Source: Sphingobacterium hotanense (GTDB taxonomy: Bacteria; Bacteroidota; Bacteroidia; Sphingobacteriales; Sphingobacteriaceae). Taken from it: DNA of 64,000 nt. The notes under the pieces were generated by a model. That model did not search any database. It was not told where the DNA came from and saw only the letters and a program-made list of their open reading frames with translations. Location of the stretch: assembly GCF_008274825.1 (NCBI RefSeq), contig NZ_CP030848.1:3595618-3659617 (forward strand), in the 5' to 3' direction. Shown here piece after piece: positions 25,629 through 34,235 of this stretch (positions within the stretch are counted from its first letter, which is position 1; every line of letters begins with the position of its first letter). Both the position numbers and the translations under genes were made by a program.

Positions 25629-26327
25629 TTACATACTTGGCTCATCCAATAGATCGATAAACTCGATAGCATCAGTCTCGATGCGAAGGATTAAGCGCTC
25701 CACCATCATGTTTAAAATGTGGTATCCAATATAAGCTAAGATACCGATTGTTAAACCTGATGCCGATGCAATCATTTTTACATAAAGACCTCCAGATACC
25801 GAGCCAATATCAATACCGCCCGCAATTTCAACATCACGGAAGATCTGGATTACCCCGAAGATCGTTCCTACGAAACCAAGCATCGGTGCAATACCTGCGA
25901 TAATACCTAAGATATTGATGTTCTTTTCCAAACGAGATACTTCAAGTTTACCTTGGTTCTCGATAGCACCTTCGATATCCTTGATCGGACGACCAACACG
26001 AGTCAAACCTTTTTGCAACATGCGAGCTAATGCAGAGTTCGATGAGCGACATACTGCCATTGCTGCATCCAGTTTACCTGAAAGCACATTGCTCTTCACT
26101 TGTGCTAATAAGCCTCCTTCAGACTTTCCAGCCTTACTAATGGTGATGTAGCGTTCGAAGAAGATTACTAATCCTAAGAAGAATAGTAATATGATGGGAA
26201 TCATGATCCATCCACCTTTCATCAATAGCTGAATTAGGTTTAAATCCTCCTGAGTAGCTAAGGCTACGGTTTGTTGTTGAACTTGATTTAAGGTATCAAC
26301 GGTAATAGGGTTCTGTACTAATGACAT
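25629..26327 (-). CDS. exbB: MotA/TolQ/ExbB family proton channel protein
   Basis: This 232-residue inner-membrane protein has three helices: about 40-60 (WIMIPIILLFFLGLVIFFE), about 140-165 (ILGIIAGIAPMLGFVGTIFGVIQIF) and about 180-205 (GLYVKMIASASGLTIGILAYIGYHIL). The second and third contain the conserved proline and threonine residues of the proton path. It forms the motor with ExbD that energises the downstream TonB. Upstream neighbour is the HU/SPOR protein gene (33 bp gap). Confidence 0.93.
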   Translation of the reverse strand: MSLVQNPITVDTLNQVQQQTVALATQEDLNLIQLLMKGGWIMIPIILLFFLGLVIFFERYITISKAGKSEGGLLAQVKSNVLSGKLDAAMAVCRSSNSALARMLQKGLTRVGRPIKDIEGAIENQGKLEVSRLEKNINILGIIAGIAPMLGFVGTIFGVIQIFRDVEIAGGIDIGSVSGGLYVKMIASASGLTIGILAYIGYHILNMMVERLILRIETDAIEFIDLLDEPSM

Positions 26328-26360
26328 AATTAAATAGTATGTATGCTGTTTTGATTGATT

Positions 26361-27425
26361 TTACTTATTTATAGGTCCCGACCATGCGTCAGAAACATAT
26401 CTTTTCTGCACATAACGGAGTGCAGAGTCTGCTTGTTCTTTTGTTTCGTAAGAATCCCAAATAACCTTTTTAAGGTTTTTAGCCAACTTACTTGGAATTA
26501 CCCGAACAGAAGTAATCCCTGCTTTATTAAAAGATTCCGCTTGCTCATAAGCTTGCGCCAAAGTTCGATGTGAACCAATTACGACTTGATAATTATGATT
26601 TGCCGGAATTAATGGTTTATTATCTGTAGGAACAGTACGCTGTGTTGTATCAACAACAGTCGTATCTGCAACTTGATTCAATGTGTCCAAACTCTGGGTT
26701 ACTGCAGTATCAATATCCGTTACAGGAGCATTCGCTATTGTATCAGTAGATGGCGCCTCTGCTGTTGTTTGTCCCGCACGATTGAGATAGAACAAGCTTC
26801 CAATAATTGCTAATGCGACTATTGCGGCAACCATATACCAAGCAGTCTTATTCGAGGATTTCACTTCCGGCTCGACAAGAGTTGCTTGTTCCTCGGCTTG
26901 TATTGGCTCTTCAACAATTGGAGCTTCCACCTCCGGTACTACTGCTTCTACAGGCTCTTCTTCTACTAGTTCTTCTTCGCGGATCGGTTCTTCAACCACT
27001 ATTTCCGCAGCGATAGGAACTTCAGCAACTTCCTCTTGTACACCTTCTACCGGTTGCAAATGGAATCCTGAAAGATCTTCGGCCTTGAAGACTAAAGAAT
27101 TCCCATGCTTGATGAATTGACCTAAATGATTCAAAACACCTACGCCATGATCCTTTATTTCTTCAAGCAGCTGAATAACCTGTTCTTCTACCTTTTGCTC
27201 TGCCTCAGTCCTTGATAGTTGAAGCGATTGCTGAACATAGTCTGCAAAATCAACACCCTCATTAGACTTTGCATCAAACTCCAAGTAAGTAACGGGCGGA
27301 AGATACATTGCTCTCCTCTCGTCATAGACCGAAGAGGTATGAATACGCTTAAAGGTACCTAAGCCCTTCACATAGACTTCGTTCCTGCGTTTTAAAAGTT
27401 GATGAATGTATTTTCCTAAATCCAT
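26361..27425 (-). CDS. CCDC81-like HU domain protein with a SPOR domain
   Basis: The 354-residue protein has two small HU-like domains typical of Bacteroidota (about 1-58, MDLGKYIHQLLKRRNEVYVKGLGTF, and 59-120), a Glu/Pro/Val-rich linker (about 128-190), one membrane helix (195-214) and a C-terminal SPOR domain (275-350, YQVVIGSHRTLAQAYEQAESFNKAGITSVRVIP). SPOR domains bind denuded peptidoglycan at division sites. The HU part would be cytoplasmic and the SPOR part periplasmic, so the protein could connect a cytoplasmic partner to the wall. It is in the same transcript as ExbB, ExbD and TonB, suggesting a shared envelope or division role (inference). Confidence 0.85.
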   Translation of the reverse strand: MDLGKYIHQLLKRRNEVYVKGLGTFKRIHTSSVYDERRAMYLPPVTYLEFDAKSNEGVDFADYVQQSLQLSRTEAEQKVEEQVIQLLEEIKDHGVGVLNHLGQFIKHGNSLVFKAEDLSGFHLQPVEGVQEEVAEVPIAAEIVVEEPIREEELVEEEPVEAVVPEVEAPIVEEPIQAEEQATLVEPEVKSSNKTAWYMVAAIVALAIIGSLFYLNRAGQTTAEAPSTDTIANAPVTDIDTAVTQSLDTLNQVADTTVVDTTQRTVPTDNKPLIPANHNYQVVIGSHRTLAQAYEQAESFNKAGITSVRVIPSKLAKNLKKVIWDSYETKEQADSALRYVQKRYVSDAWSGPINK

Positions 27426-27461
27426 TATTGCACTAAAGCTGCAAAGTTAAAGTTTGTCTGC

Positions 27462-29189
27462 TTAAAACGAAAAATTAATACCGCCTAATATATTAAATCC
27501 TAGCTTCGGATAGTATAAGTAGCGAGAGTATTCTGTATTGAATATGTTATTTGCTTTCACAAAAATACCCAATTGTTTAGTCGCTTTATATTCTGCACCG
27601 GCACTTAAATCAAAGAACGATGGAATCGAAGTCTTCGAGTAAGTCGCTGATGGTGAAGTCACGTTCGTAGCCTGGTCTGTTGTATAAGTATATTCACGAG
27701 CAGTAGCATTTCCATGGAAGAGCGCTTCAGCATCGATGTATAATTTCTCCGAAATATTAAATCGAGCATTAGCAGCTAATCGCATTTTTGGCAAATGCCA
27801 AGCTTCTTCTTGGGATACAGTCGTGTAGTTATCAATATTCAAGCGACCTCCTAAATTAACCAATTCTGATAAACGAACGTTGATCTCTCCTTCGATTCCT
27901 ACATGTTTCAATGCCTTATCGCCATCACCATCATATACTAAGTCAAATTGGAACGGACGATCCACATTGTTAACAAACATTGGTAATCCTTCGATCTGTC
28001 TGTAGAATGCTTTTACCTTATACCCAAATGTAGCTCCCGCATTTCCTTTGATACCACCATAGATATTCATACGTTCTACCGTATTCATGATGTTTGGAGT
28101 CAATCCTAAATATGGATTAGTTTTCGTGAAGCTACGGAATGATCCTTTCTCCACACCACCTTTCACACCACCGAAGATATAGAAATAGCCCGGCACAAGC
28201 GAGAAGTCTATCTCGGCAACTGGGAAAATATTAAATCTTGAACTATCTCCAAATTCTGATACGATATTTGCTCCTAAGGTAATATTGTAGTTATCCCCTT
28301 TGAATTTGATATAAGGATTCGCATTGACAAGCGAGTTGTTCAAATTACCATCAGGTGTATTCACACCGCCGATGCTATTGAAATCTAAGGCCACATTAGC
28401 ACCGATATTGAAAGTACGAAGGCGTTTATTTAAGTAACCTGAAAGGGCAATCGAATTCTCTTTACCTTCAAACTTATCTCTATAGGTATAAGCATCCGCT
28501 TTAACAGAGTAGCTTAATGCATCTTCATTAGCCGGGTCAAAGTTGCTTGTCAACTCTCCTGAGAAGTAGATATCATTAAAGCGTTGTGCTTCGCGTGTTG
28601 GATTAAGATTATTATTATCAACATCCATTGGGATTCCGTAAAAACGAGTTCCAAAACCGTTGTAACCAATCAATCCATTCACAGTAAACATAGGGAATAT
28701 ACGGCGACCGAAAACACCAACCTCTTGTCTTGAGAACTTCTGATCGTCTAAATTACCCTTTTGGTTCAGGTGTTTTACAAAACCTCCAAAACGGATATCC
28801 TCATAATCTTCCACCGCGAAATAAGCCTCGCCAAGGATAGTACCTAGATTACCCACGCCCAACTTCACATAGTTACTGCTATGATCTACAATTCTAGAAA
28901 AAGGAGTTTCCATAATTTTCAACTCACTTAATCCTGTATTGATATCTAATTTCTTATCCGGAACATTGCCATAATTCAACTTCGGCATATATTCACGTTT
29001 GTTTGCCATATCAGGGCTACGACGAATCTTCACCGCATCAGCAAGAATAGGACGATAGTCACGAACAATATCAAATGAATCCAAGGTTACTGGGCGATTC
29101 GTGGTGTCACGCTGCGCATATGCTTGTGATCCCATGGCCAATAACAGGGCTAGTAGTCCAGACTGTTTTACTATAGTATTCAACTTCAT
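27462..29189 (-). CDS. Outer-membrane beta-barrel protein, TonB-receptor-like without a plug
   Basis: The 575-residue product has a signal peptide (LLALLLAMGSQAYAQ) and then long stretches of alternating hydrophobic residues ending in an aromatic residue (ILGGINFSF), the pattern of an outer-membrane barrel. It is too short for a full TonB-dependent receptor and no plug or TonB box is apparent; the segment LDSFDIVRDYRPILADAVKIRRSPD follows the signal peptide. It begins 12 bp after the TPR gene and precedes the HU/SPOR gene. Substrate or partner is unknown. Confidence 0.8.
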   Translation of the reverse strand: MKLNTIVKQSGLLALLLAMGSQAYAQRDTTNRPVTLDSFDIVRDYRPILADAVKIRRSPDMANKREYMPKLNYGNVPDKKLDINTGLSELKIMETPFSRIVDHSSNYVKLGVGNLGTILGEAYFAVEDYEDIRFGGFVKHLNQKGNLDDQKFSRQEVGVFGRRIFPMFTVNGLIGYNGFGTRFYGIPMDVDNNNLNPTREAQRFNDIYFSGELTSNFDPANEDALSYSVKADAYTYRDKFEGKENSIALSGYLNKRLRTFNIGANVALDFNSIGGVNTPDGNLNNSLVNANPYIKFKGDNYNITLGANIVSEFGDSSRFNIFPVAEIDFSLVPGYFYIFGGVKGGVEKGSFRSFTKTNPYLGLTPNIMNTVERMNIYGGIKGNAGATFGYKVKAFYRQIEGLPMFVNNVDRPFQFDLVYDGDGDKALKHVGIEGEINVRLSELVNLGGRLNIDNYTTVSQEEAWHLPKMRLAANARFNISEKLYIDAEALFHGNATAREYTYTTDQATNVTSPSATYSKTSIPSFFDLSAGAEYKATKQLGIFVKANNIFNTEYSRYLYYPKLGFNILGGINFSF

Positions 29190-29201
29190 CTTTTCCTATT
29201 C

Positions 29202-32200
29202 TTATTTAATTGTTGCTAATAGTTTCTTTGCTTCATCCAACACACCATCCGTTGTGTTTTCGTAGTTATCAATAATACTTTCTAGGGTCGACTTCGCTTG
29301 GAATTTATCGTCTTTGCCAATATAAGCCTTGGCCATCAAGATAAATCCTTTAGCAACCCAGTAATCGTATGATGAGAAAGAATCTGAAATATCCATTGCC
29401 GACTTGATCGCACCGTCGTAGTTCTTGTTCTTCACTTGTTGTTCAGCAACAAGATAACGTGCTTCCGCGCCAGTTTCTGTCTTCGATTTTAAAGCAGCAA
29501 GATTAAGCTCCTTCATACCCTCCGAGCCTTTGCTCGTAGATAGATAAGCTTTCGCTGCATACAAATGCGCTTTGGCGATATCCTCTTCCGAAGCTTTCTC
29601 ATACTTCTTGATGATATTCGCATAAGTTAAGGTCTCTGTATAATCGCCGATATTGAAATAACTAACCAGCAAGTTGTTCACTGCCCAGCCATAATTCTCT
29701 TTATATTCTGACGTCAGCTCTAACTTCTTCAATACTTGAACAGCTTCATTGTAAGCTTTATTGCGTAGGTGCAACTTCGCAACAGACACCAACGTGCGCT
29801 CCGTATAAGCCGAGGTCCAGTCGTTCATAATGATGTTGAAGTCATGCATCGCTTCCTTATCTTTCCCTAAAGCAGCATTGGACTCCGCGCGTAAGAAACG
29901 AGCATGTTTCTCCTGAATAGGCTTAGGGAACTTATCGAAATAAGCATTTACCGCCTCAACAGTCGCTTGGTGGTTTCCACGGTCAAATAATGTACGTGCT
30001 ACGGAGAATGCATGGGCATCCTGCTCCGCAGTACTTAAGTCACCAATATTTGTGCTAGTCGCATAACGGATATATCCCGATGCATCACCTTTATCCAAAT
30101 AAATATTCTCGATAGATGCCAATGCTTGTTTCGCCTCATCGGTTGTTGGATATTGATTAACAACGCGCTGGAATGTCGCTAGCGCGGCATCGTTATCATC
30201 TTTATTGTACTGCACCAAACCGATTGTCGTCAGTGCTCTTGGCACATATGAACTTCTTGGGTATTGCTCCACCATCTTCTGAAGACCGGTGATAGCAAGA
30301 TCATGTTGACCCATCAAGAAATACGTATATGGCACTTCGAACGCCACATCATCCGCATAATTTGATTTCGGGTATTTCGACATCACCGAATTCAAGGTCT
30401 CGATCTTCCCTTGGTTGTTTCCTTGAAGGCCTAACAAGATACCTTTTTGGAATAAAGCGTAGTCCTGACTCTGTGCTCCTGAAGCAATTAAACGGTCATA
30501 ATAATTCGCTGCCTTGCTGTAGTTTTTGATCGCCAAGTAGGAGTCAGCCGCACGTGCCATCGCATCGTTTCTAGTATTCAAATCGATGCCATCTTTACCA
30601 CCACCTGATAAGAAACGTTCGAAATAGTTTGCCGCTGTGCTGTAGTTATCCGCACGGAAAGCCGCATATGCTAAAGCATAGTTTGCATAGTTGTAAACAT
30701 CAGTCTTACGAGCCGCCGGCAATTGTAAGAACTTATTGAAGTTTGCAACCGCTTCTTTATACTTACGAACTTCATACATTGCTTCTGCTTTCCAATAGGT
30801 TGCTAACGCATAAATCTCCTCGTCGTGGCGACTCGCCTCAGAGCGCATGAACATGGAAATTGCGTTCTCAAATGCACGTTCGTTATAATATTCTAAACCG
30901 CGATAGTAAGTCACCTTTTGGTATGCTGCATTCGCCTCCTTACTTCTTCTGTCAAGGTCTTCTAAAACGTCGACCGCCGCACGGTAGTTTTTCGTGCTTA
31001 ACAACACCTCCGCTAAAAGCGTCTTCGCCTCTTCATTACGCTTCGATCTTGGATATGTTTTGATATATTCCTGAACCGCATCCAATGCCACTTGGTGGAA
31101 TTCCAAATCATACGAAAGCTTCGCATAGTTGAATAAACCTTCTTCTTTTAATTGCGGATCGAAATCCAATTTCGAAGCACGGAAGAATGCATTTCTAGCG
31201 CTTTGCTTATTGCCGGTTTTCAAGAATGAATCACCAAGCGTAATCATCGCACTTTGGAAGTACGCATCCGGCTCTTCCAATTTCTCTAACTCTTGAATTG
31301 CTTTTTCGTAGTTACCTAACTTATAATTGATATAACCAATTTGGTAGCTATCTTGATTATTCTGCGTTTTACCTTGATCCTGCGCTTGGAATTTATCGTA
31401 GTATTCTTTCGACTTTACTAAATCACCTTTGATAAAGTAGGTCGCCGCAACAATACGGAACATCTCAGTTTCGCTCTCTTGCTTCGTACTTTGCAACTTA
31501 GGAAGCGCATAAGCCAAAACATCATCATAGCGCTTATCTAAGAAATACAACGCTGTGATATAATATGGGTAAGAATTTTCGTATGTTTTTGAACCTTCTA
31601 AGCGTTCAAATTCATTTAACGCCGTCTTGTATTCCTGGTCTAAGTAGCTTAAGTAAGCATAGTAATAGATCGATGCTTCTTGATATTGCCCTGATTTATC
31701 TTTCAACTCAGTGAAAACCGGCTTCGAAGCCTCATAATCACCAGTCATAAATTTAGCGTAGGCAAGCTTAAAACGGTACTCCGTATTCTCTGCTCCCGCT
31801 AAGTTTTTGCTATCGATCTTTTCAAACCATTCAATGGCTTTCGCGTAATCTTGCTTCGCGTAGTATGATTTACCGATTTGGAAATAGGCCGCCTTCGAGT
31901 TTGCCGAAGCCGGATAGTCGCGAATGTATTTTAAGAACCTGTTTTCAGCATCCGATTCACCAAGCTCTAAAGCGCAAACCGCTTGAAAGAAACGAACGTT
32001 CTCTTTCAATAAACTTAACTCTTCGGTTTCATCCAATTGCAAGGTAGACTTCGTTCTGATTTCCTCTACTTTATCAAACTGCTTTGCCGCTGAACTGTAT
32101 TTCCCGCGCTCATAAAGCTCTAAGCCCTCTTTATATGCCTTATTCACCTCCTGCCAAGCTGAATGCTGCGCGAATACAGGTGTACTCAATAAGGTCAAAG

Positions 32201-32231
32201 CCACACCTACCTGGTAAATTTTTTTATACAT
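29202..32231 (-). CDS. Large periplasmic tetratricopeptide-repeat protein
   Basis: The protein of 1009 residues begins with a signal peptide (MYKKIYQVGVALTLLSTPVFAQ). The frame is open 28 codons further upstream, but that would bury the signal peptide, so I place the start at 32231. The rest is a solenoid of TPR-like repeats with recurrent A-x3-Y-x2-G-x-Y-x2-A patterns (for example AYFQIGKSYYAKQDYAKAIEWFEKI), similar to YbgF/CpoB and YfiO-type proteins. It leads the operon with the barrel, HU/SPOR, ExbB, ExbD and TonB genes and probably acts as a periplasmic scaffold for that machinery (inference). Confidence 0.85.
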   Translation of the reverse strand: MYKKIYQVGVALTLLSTPVFAQHSAWQEVNKAYKEGLELYERGKYSSAAKQFDKVEEIRTKSTLQLDETEELSLLKENVRFFQAVCALELGESDAENRFLKYIRDYPASANSKAAYFQIGKSYYAKQDYAKAIEWFEKIDSKNLAGAENTEYRFKLAYAKFMTGDYEASKPVFTELKDKSGQYQEASIYYYAYLSYLDQEYKTALNEFERLEGSKTYENSYPYYITALYFLDKRYDDVLAYALPKLQSTKQESETEMFRIVAATYFIKGDLVKSKEYYDKFQAQDQGKTQNNQDSYQIGYINYKLGNYEKAIQELEKLEEPDAYFQSAMITLGDSFLKTGNKQSARNAFFRASKLDFDPQLKEEGLFNYAKLSYDLEFHQVALDAVQEYIKTYPRSKRNEEAKTLLAEVLLSTKNYRAAVDVLEDLDRRSKEANAAYQKVTYYRGLEYYNERAFENAISMFMRSEASRHDEEIYALATYWKAEAMYEVRKYKEAVANFNKFLQLPAARKTDVYNYANYALAYAAFRADNYSTAANYFERFLSGGGKDGIDLNTRNDAMARAADSYLAIKNYSKAANYYDRLIASGAQSQDYALFQKGILLGLQGNNQGKIETLNSVMSKYPKSNYADDVAFEVPYTYFLMGQHDLAITGLQKMVEQYPRSSYVPRALTTIGLVQYNKDDNDAALATFQRVVNQYPTTDEAKQALASIENIYLDKGDASGYIRYATSTNIGDLSTAEQDAHAFSVARTLFDRGNHQATVEAVNAYFDKFPKPIQEKHARFLRAESNAALGKDKEAMHDFNIIMNDWTSAYTERTLVSVAKLHLRNKAYNEAVQVLKKLELTSEYKENYGWAVNNLLVSYFNIGDYTETLTYANIIKKYEKASEEDIAKAHLYAAKAYLSTSKGSEGMKELNLAALKSKTETGAEARYLVAEQQVKNKNYDGAIKSAMDISDSFSSYDYWVAKGFILMAKAYIGKDDKFQAKSTLESIIDNYENTTDGVLDEAKKLLATIK

Positions 32232-32476
32232 ACGATCGATTACTCCTTTTTTATATGCTTTCCAATTATAAAAACATGTGTCAAAAACCTTCGCTTTGTG
32301 ATACAATATCTTCAACCTACGAAATTAAAAGATAACTTCAATGTTTTCCTCAAAAGTTGTTAACACCTGTTAATAACCGCACTATTTTAACAATGTTTAA
32401 CATTATCAATATCTCAAAAATATAACAATAGAATGTTAGGCATTTATGAACCTTTTATGATATATTCTCCAACGGC

Positions 32477-32504
32477 AAAGGGCTGCCTAAACAGACAGCC
32501 CTTT
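32477..32504. terminator. Hairpin between pyrB and the TPR gene
   Basis: AAAGGGCTG (32477-32485) pairs with CAGCCCTTT (32496-32504) around 10 nt. The T run is poor in the direction of pyrB, so terminator function is tentative. The rest of the 300-bp gap (32232-32531) is AT-rich and shows no other feature I can support. Confidence 0.45.
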
Positions 32505-32531
32505 CCTATATTTTTAACTAATGCGATTCGA

Positions 32532-33470
32532 TCAGCTTCCTCTTTGTCCAGCTAACAAATACAGCACCGCCATACGCACGGCTACTCCATTTTCCACCTG
32601 ATCCAGGATAATGGAATGACTACTGTCGGCTACATCCGAAGTAATCTCCACCCCTCTGTTAATAGGTCCTGGGTGCATGATGACAATCTCTTTATCTAGT
32701 GAGTCTAAAATCTCTTTATTCAAACCATACAACATCGAATATTCGCGAAGAGATGGGAAATAAGCGATATCCTGACGCTCCAGTTGTATGCGAAGCATAT
32801 TTGCCACATCACACCAGTTTAAAGCTTTTATCAGATCATGCTCAACTTTCACGCCCAATGAACGGATATATTTTGGAATTAATGTCGTCGGTCCACAAAC
32901 CATCACCTCCGCACCTTGCTTTTGCAAACATAGAATATTGGACAGGGCTACACGCGAGTGAAGAATATCGCCAATAATCGCAACTTTCTTTCCAGCCACA
33001 TCGCCTAGGCGTTCGCGAATCGAGAAAGAATCTAAGAGAGCCTGTGTTGGGTGCTCATGGGCGCCGTCACCAGCATTCACAATCTGCGCATCCACGTGAC
33101 GGCTCAAGAAAACTCCAGCTCCTGCATACGGATGGCGCATCACGATCATATCCACCTTCATCGCCAGGATATTGTTGACCGTATCGATCAAGGTCTCACC
33201 CTTACTTACCGATGATGATGATGCCGCGAAATTGATGATATCTGCAGAAAGTCGCTTTTCTGCTAATTCGAATGATAATCGCGTACGCGTCGAGTTTTCA
33301 AAGAATACATTCGCGATGGTAATATCTCTCAAAGAAGGCACCTTTTTAATCGGGCGGTTCAATACATCTTTGAAATTTGCAGCCGTATCCAAGATCAATT
33401 GGATGTCGTTGCTATTTAAATCCTTGATACCTAACAGATGGCGGGTACTAAGTTGTTCGGATGTTGACAT
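32532..33470 (-). CDS. pyrB: Aspartate carbamoyltransferase catalytic subunit
   Basis: This 312-residue enzyme makes N-carbamoyl-L-aspartate in de novo pyrimidine synthesis. It has the carbamoyl-phosphate site FFENSTRTRLSFE, the HPTQALLD motif and the C-terminal VIMHPGPINRGVE. No pyrI regulatory subunit gene is nearby. It follows pyrR by 28 bp, so the two form an operon, as in many bacteria where PyrR controls pyr genes. Confidence 0.95.
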   Translation of the reverse strand: MSTSEQLSTRHLLGIKDLNSNDIQLILDTAANFKDVLNRPIKKVPSLRDITIANVFFENSTRTRLSFELAEKRLSADIINFAASSSSVSKGETLIDTVNNILAMKVDMIVMRHPYAGAGVFLSRHVDAQIVNAGDGAHEHPTQALLDSFSIRERLGDVAGKKVAIIGDILHSRVALSNILCLQKQGAEVMVCGPTTLIPKYIRSLGVKVEHDLIKALNWCDVANMLRIQLERQDIAYFPSLREYSMLYGLNKEILDSLDKEIVIMHPGPINRGVEITSDVADSSHSIILDQVENGVAVRMAVLYLLAGQRGS

Positions 33471-33498
33471 TTGTTAAATGTTAAACAATAAAAAATCA

Positions 33499-34044
33499 CT
33501 ATTTCTTCTCGGTGATCAGCACAATGCTATCGCTGTCATCTACTTCTTTCCAGCTTACGATCACTTTCTGCGAGTCGATTGAATCGACCTGAATACCGAT
33601 GTAATCCGGTTGGATAGGAATTTGTCTGGAGAATCGACGATCCACCAAAACCATCAATTCAATGCGCTTTGCTCTACCGAATGCTTGGATAGCATCCATT
33701 GCAGATCGGATGGTACGTCCAGTCCAAAGCACATCATCCACAAAGATGACATCCTTGTCGTCTACAATAAAATCAATATGCGTACTGTTCGCTAATAATG
33801 GCGATTGACCTTTCATACGGAAATCATCACGATAAAAAGTTATATCCAAAATACCGAGCGGTACTTCGACTCCAGTCATCTCCTTAATCTCCTGTATCAA
33901 ACGCTCCGCCAGGTAAGTCCCGCGGGGTTGAATACCAATGATTACGGCATTACTGAAATCCCCATGATTTTCAATTAATTGTTGAGACAATCGCTTGAGC
34001 GTAATCTGAAACTTGGGTCCATCTAATAATATCGATTGTTTCAT
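33499..34044 (-). CDS. pyrR: Bifunctional pyr operon regulator/uracil phosphoribosyltransferase
   Basis: A 181-residue type I PRTase with the PRPP loop VIFVDDVLWTGRTIRSAMDAI and GIQPRGTYLAERL, typical of PyrR. In Firmicutes PyrR binds pyr mRNA leaders when UMP is high. The predicted leader here is only about 11 nt, and I found no PyrR-binding attenuator in front of it, so mRNA attenuation at this promoter is doubtful. It heads the pyrR-pyrB operon. Confidence 0.92.
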   Translation of the reverse strand: MKQSILLDGPKFQITLKRLSQQLIENHGDFSNAVIIGIQPRGTYLAERLIQEIKEMTGVEVPLGILDITFYRDDFRMKGQSPLLANSTHIDFIVDDKDVIFVDDVLWTGRTIRSAMDAIQAFGRAKRIELMVLVDRRFSRQIPIQPDYIGIQVDSIDSQKVIVSWKEVDDSDSIVLITEKK

Positions 34045-34061
34045 TTATGGATTTATTTAGG

Positions 34062-34069
34062 CAAACTTA
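34062..34069 (-). promoter_or_regulatory. -7 element of the pyrR-pyrB promoter
   Basis: TAAGTTTG on the minus strand fits TAnnTTTG and lies 17 bp from the pyrR ATG. No clear -33 box at 19 bp. Confidence 0.45.
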
Positions 34070-34129
34070 AGGGATTTTTTCCAAAAATCGTAATCATCAG
34101 GCCCCAACTTAGCACATAAAAACTTTCGT

Positions 34130-34163
34130 GGCTCCATTGAAACAGCAACTTGGACGAAAGTTT
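34130..34163. other. Unassigned 10-bp inverted repeat upstream of pyrR
   Basis: AAACTTTCGT (34130-34139) and ACGAAAGTTT (34154-34163) are exact inverse copies separated by 14 bp, about 90 bp upstream of the pyrR start. Confidence 0.5.
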
Positions 34164-34192
34164 ATGATGGCCTCTGAAAACAAACAATTCAT

Positions 34193-34224
34193 AAAAAAAA
34201 GCAGCTTAAAATCTAAGCTGCTTT
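34193..34224 (-). terminator. Intrinsic terminator of the DUF2723 gene
   Basis: On the minus strand AAAGCAGCTTA pairs with TAAGCTGCTTT around 5 nt or fewer, followed by eight T. Confidence 0.8.
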
Positions 34225-34235
34225 TTATCAAATAT

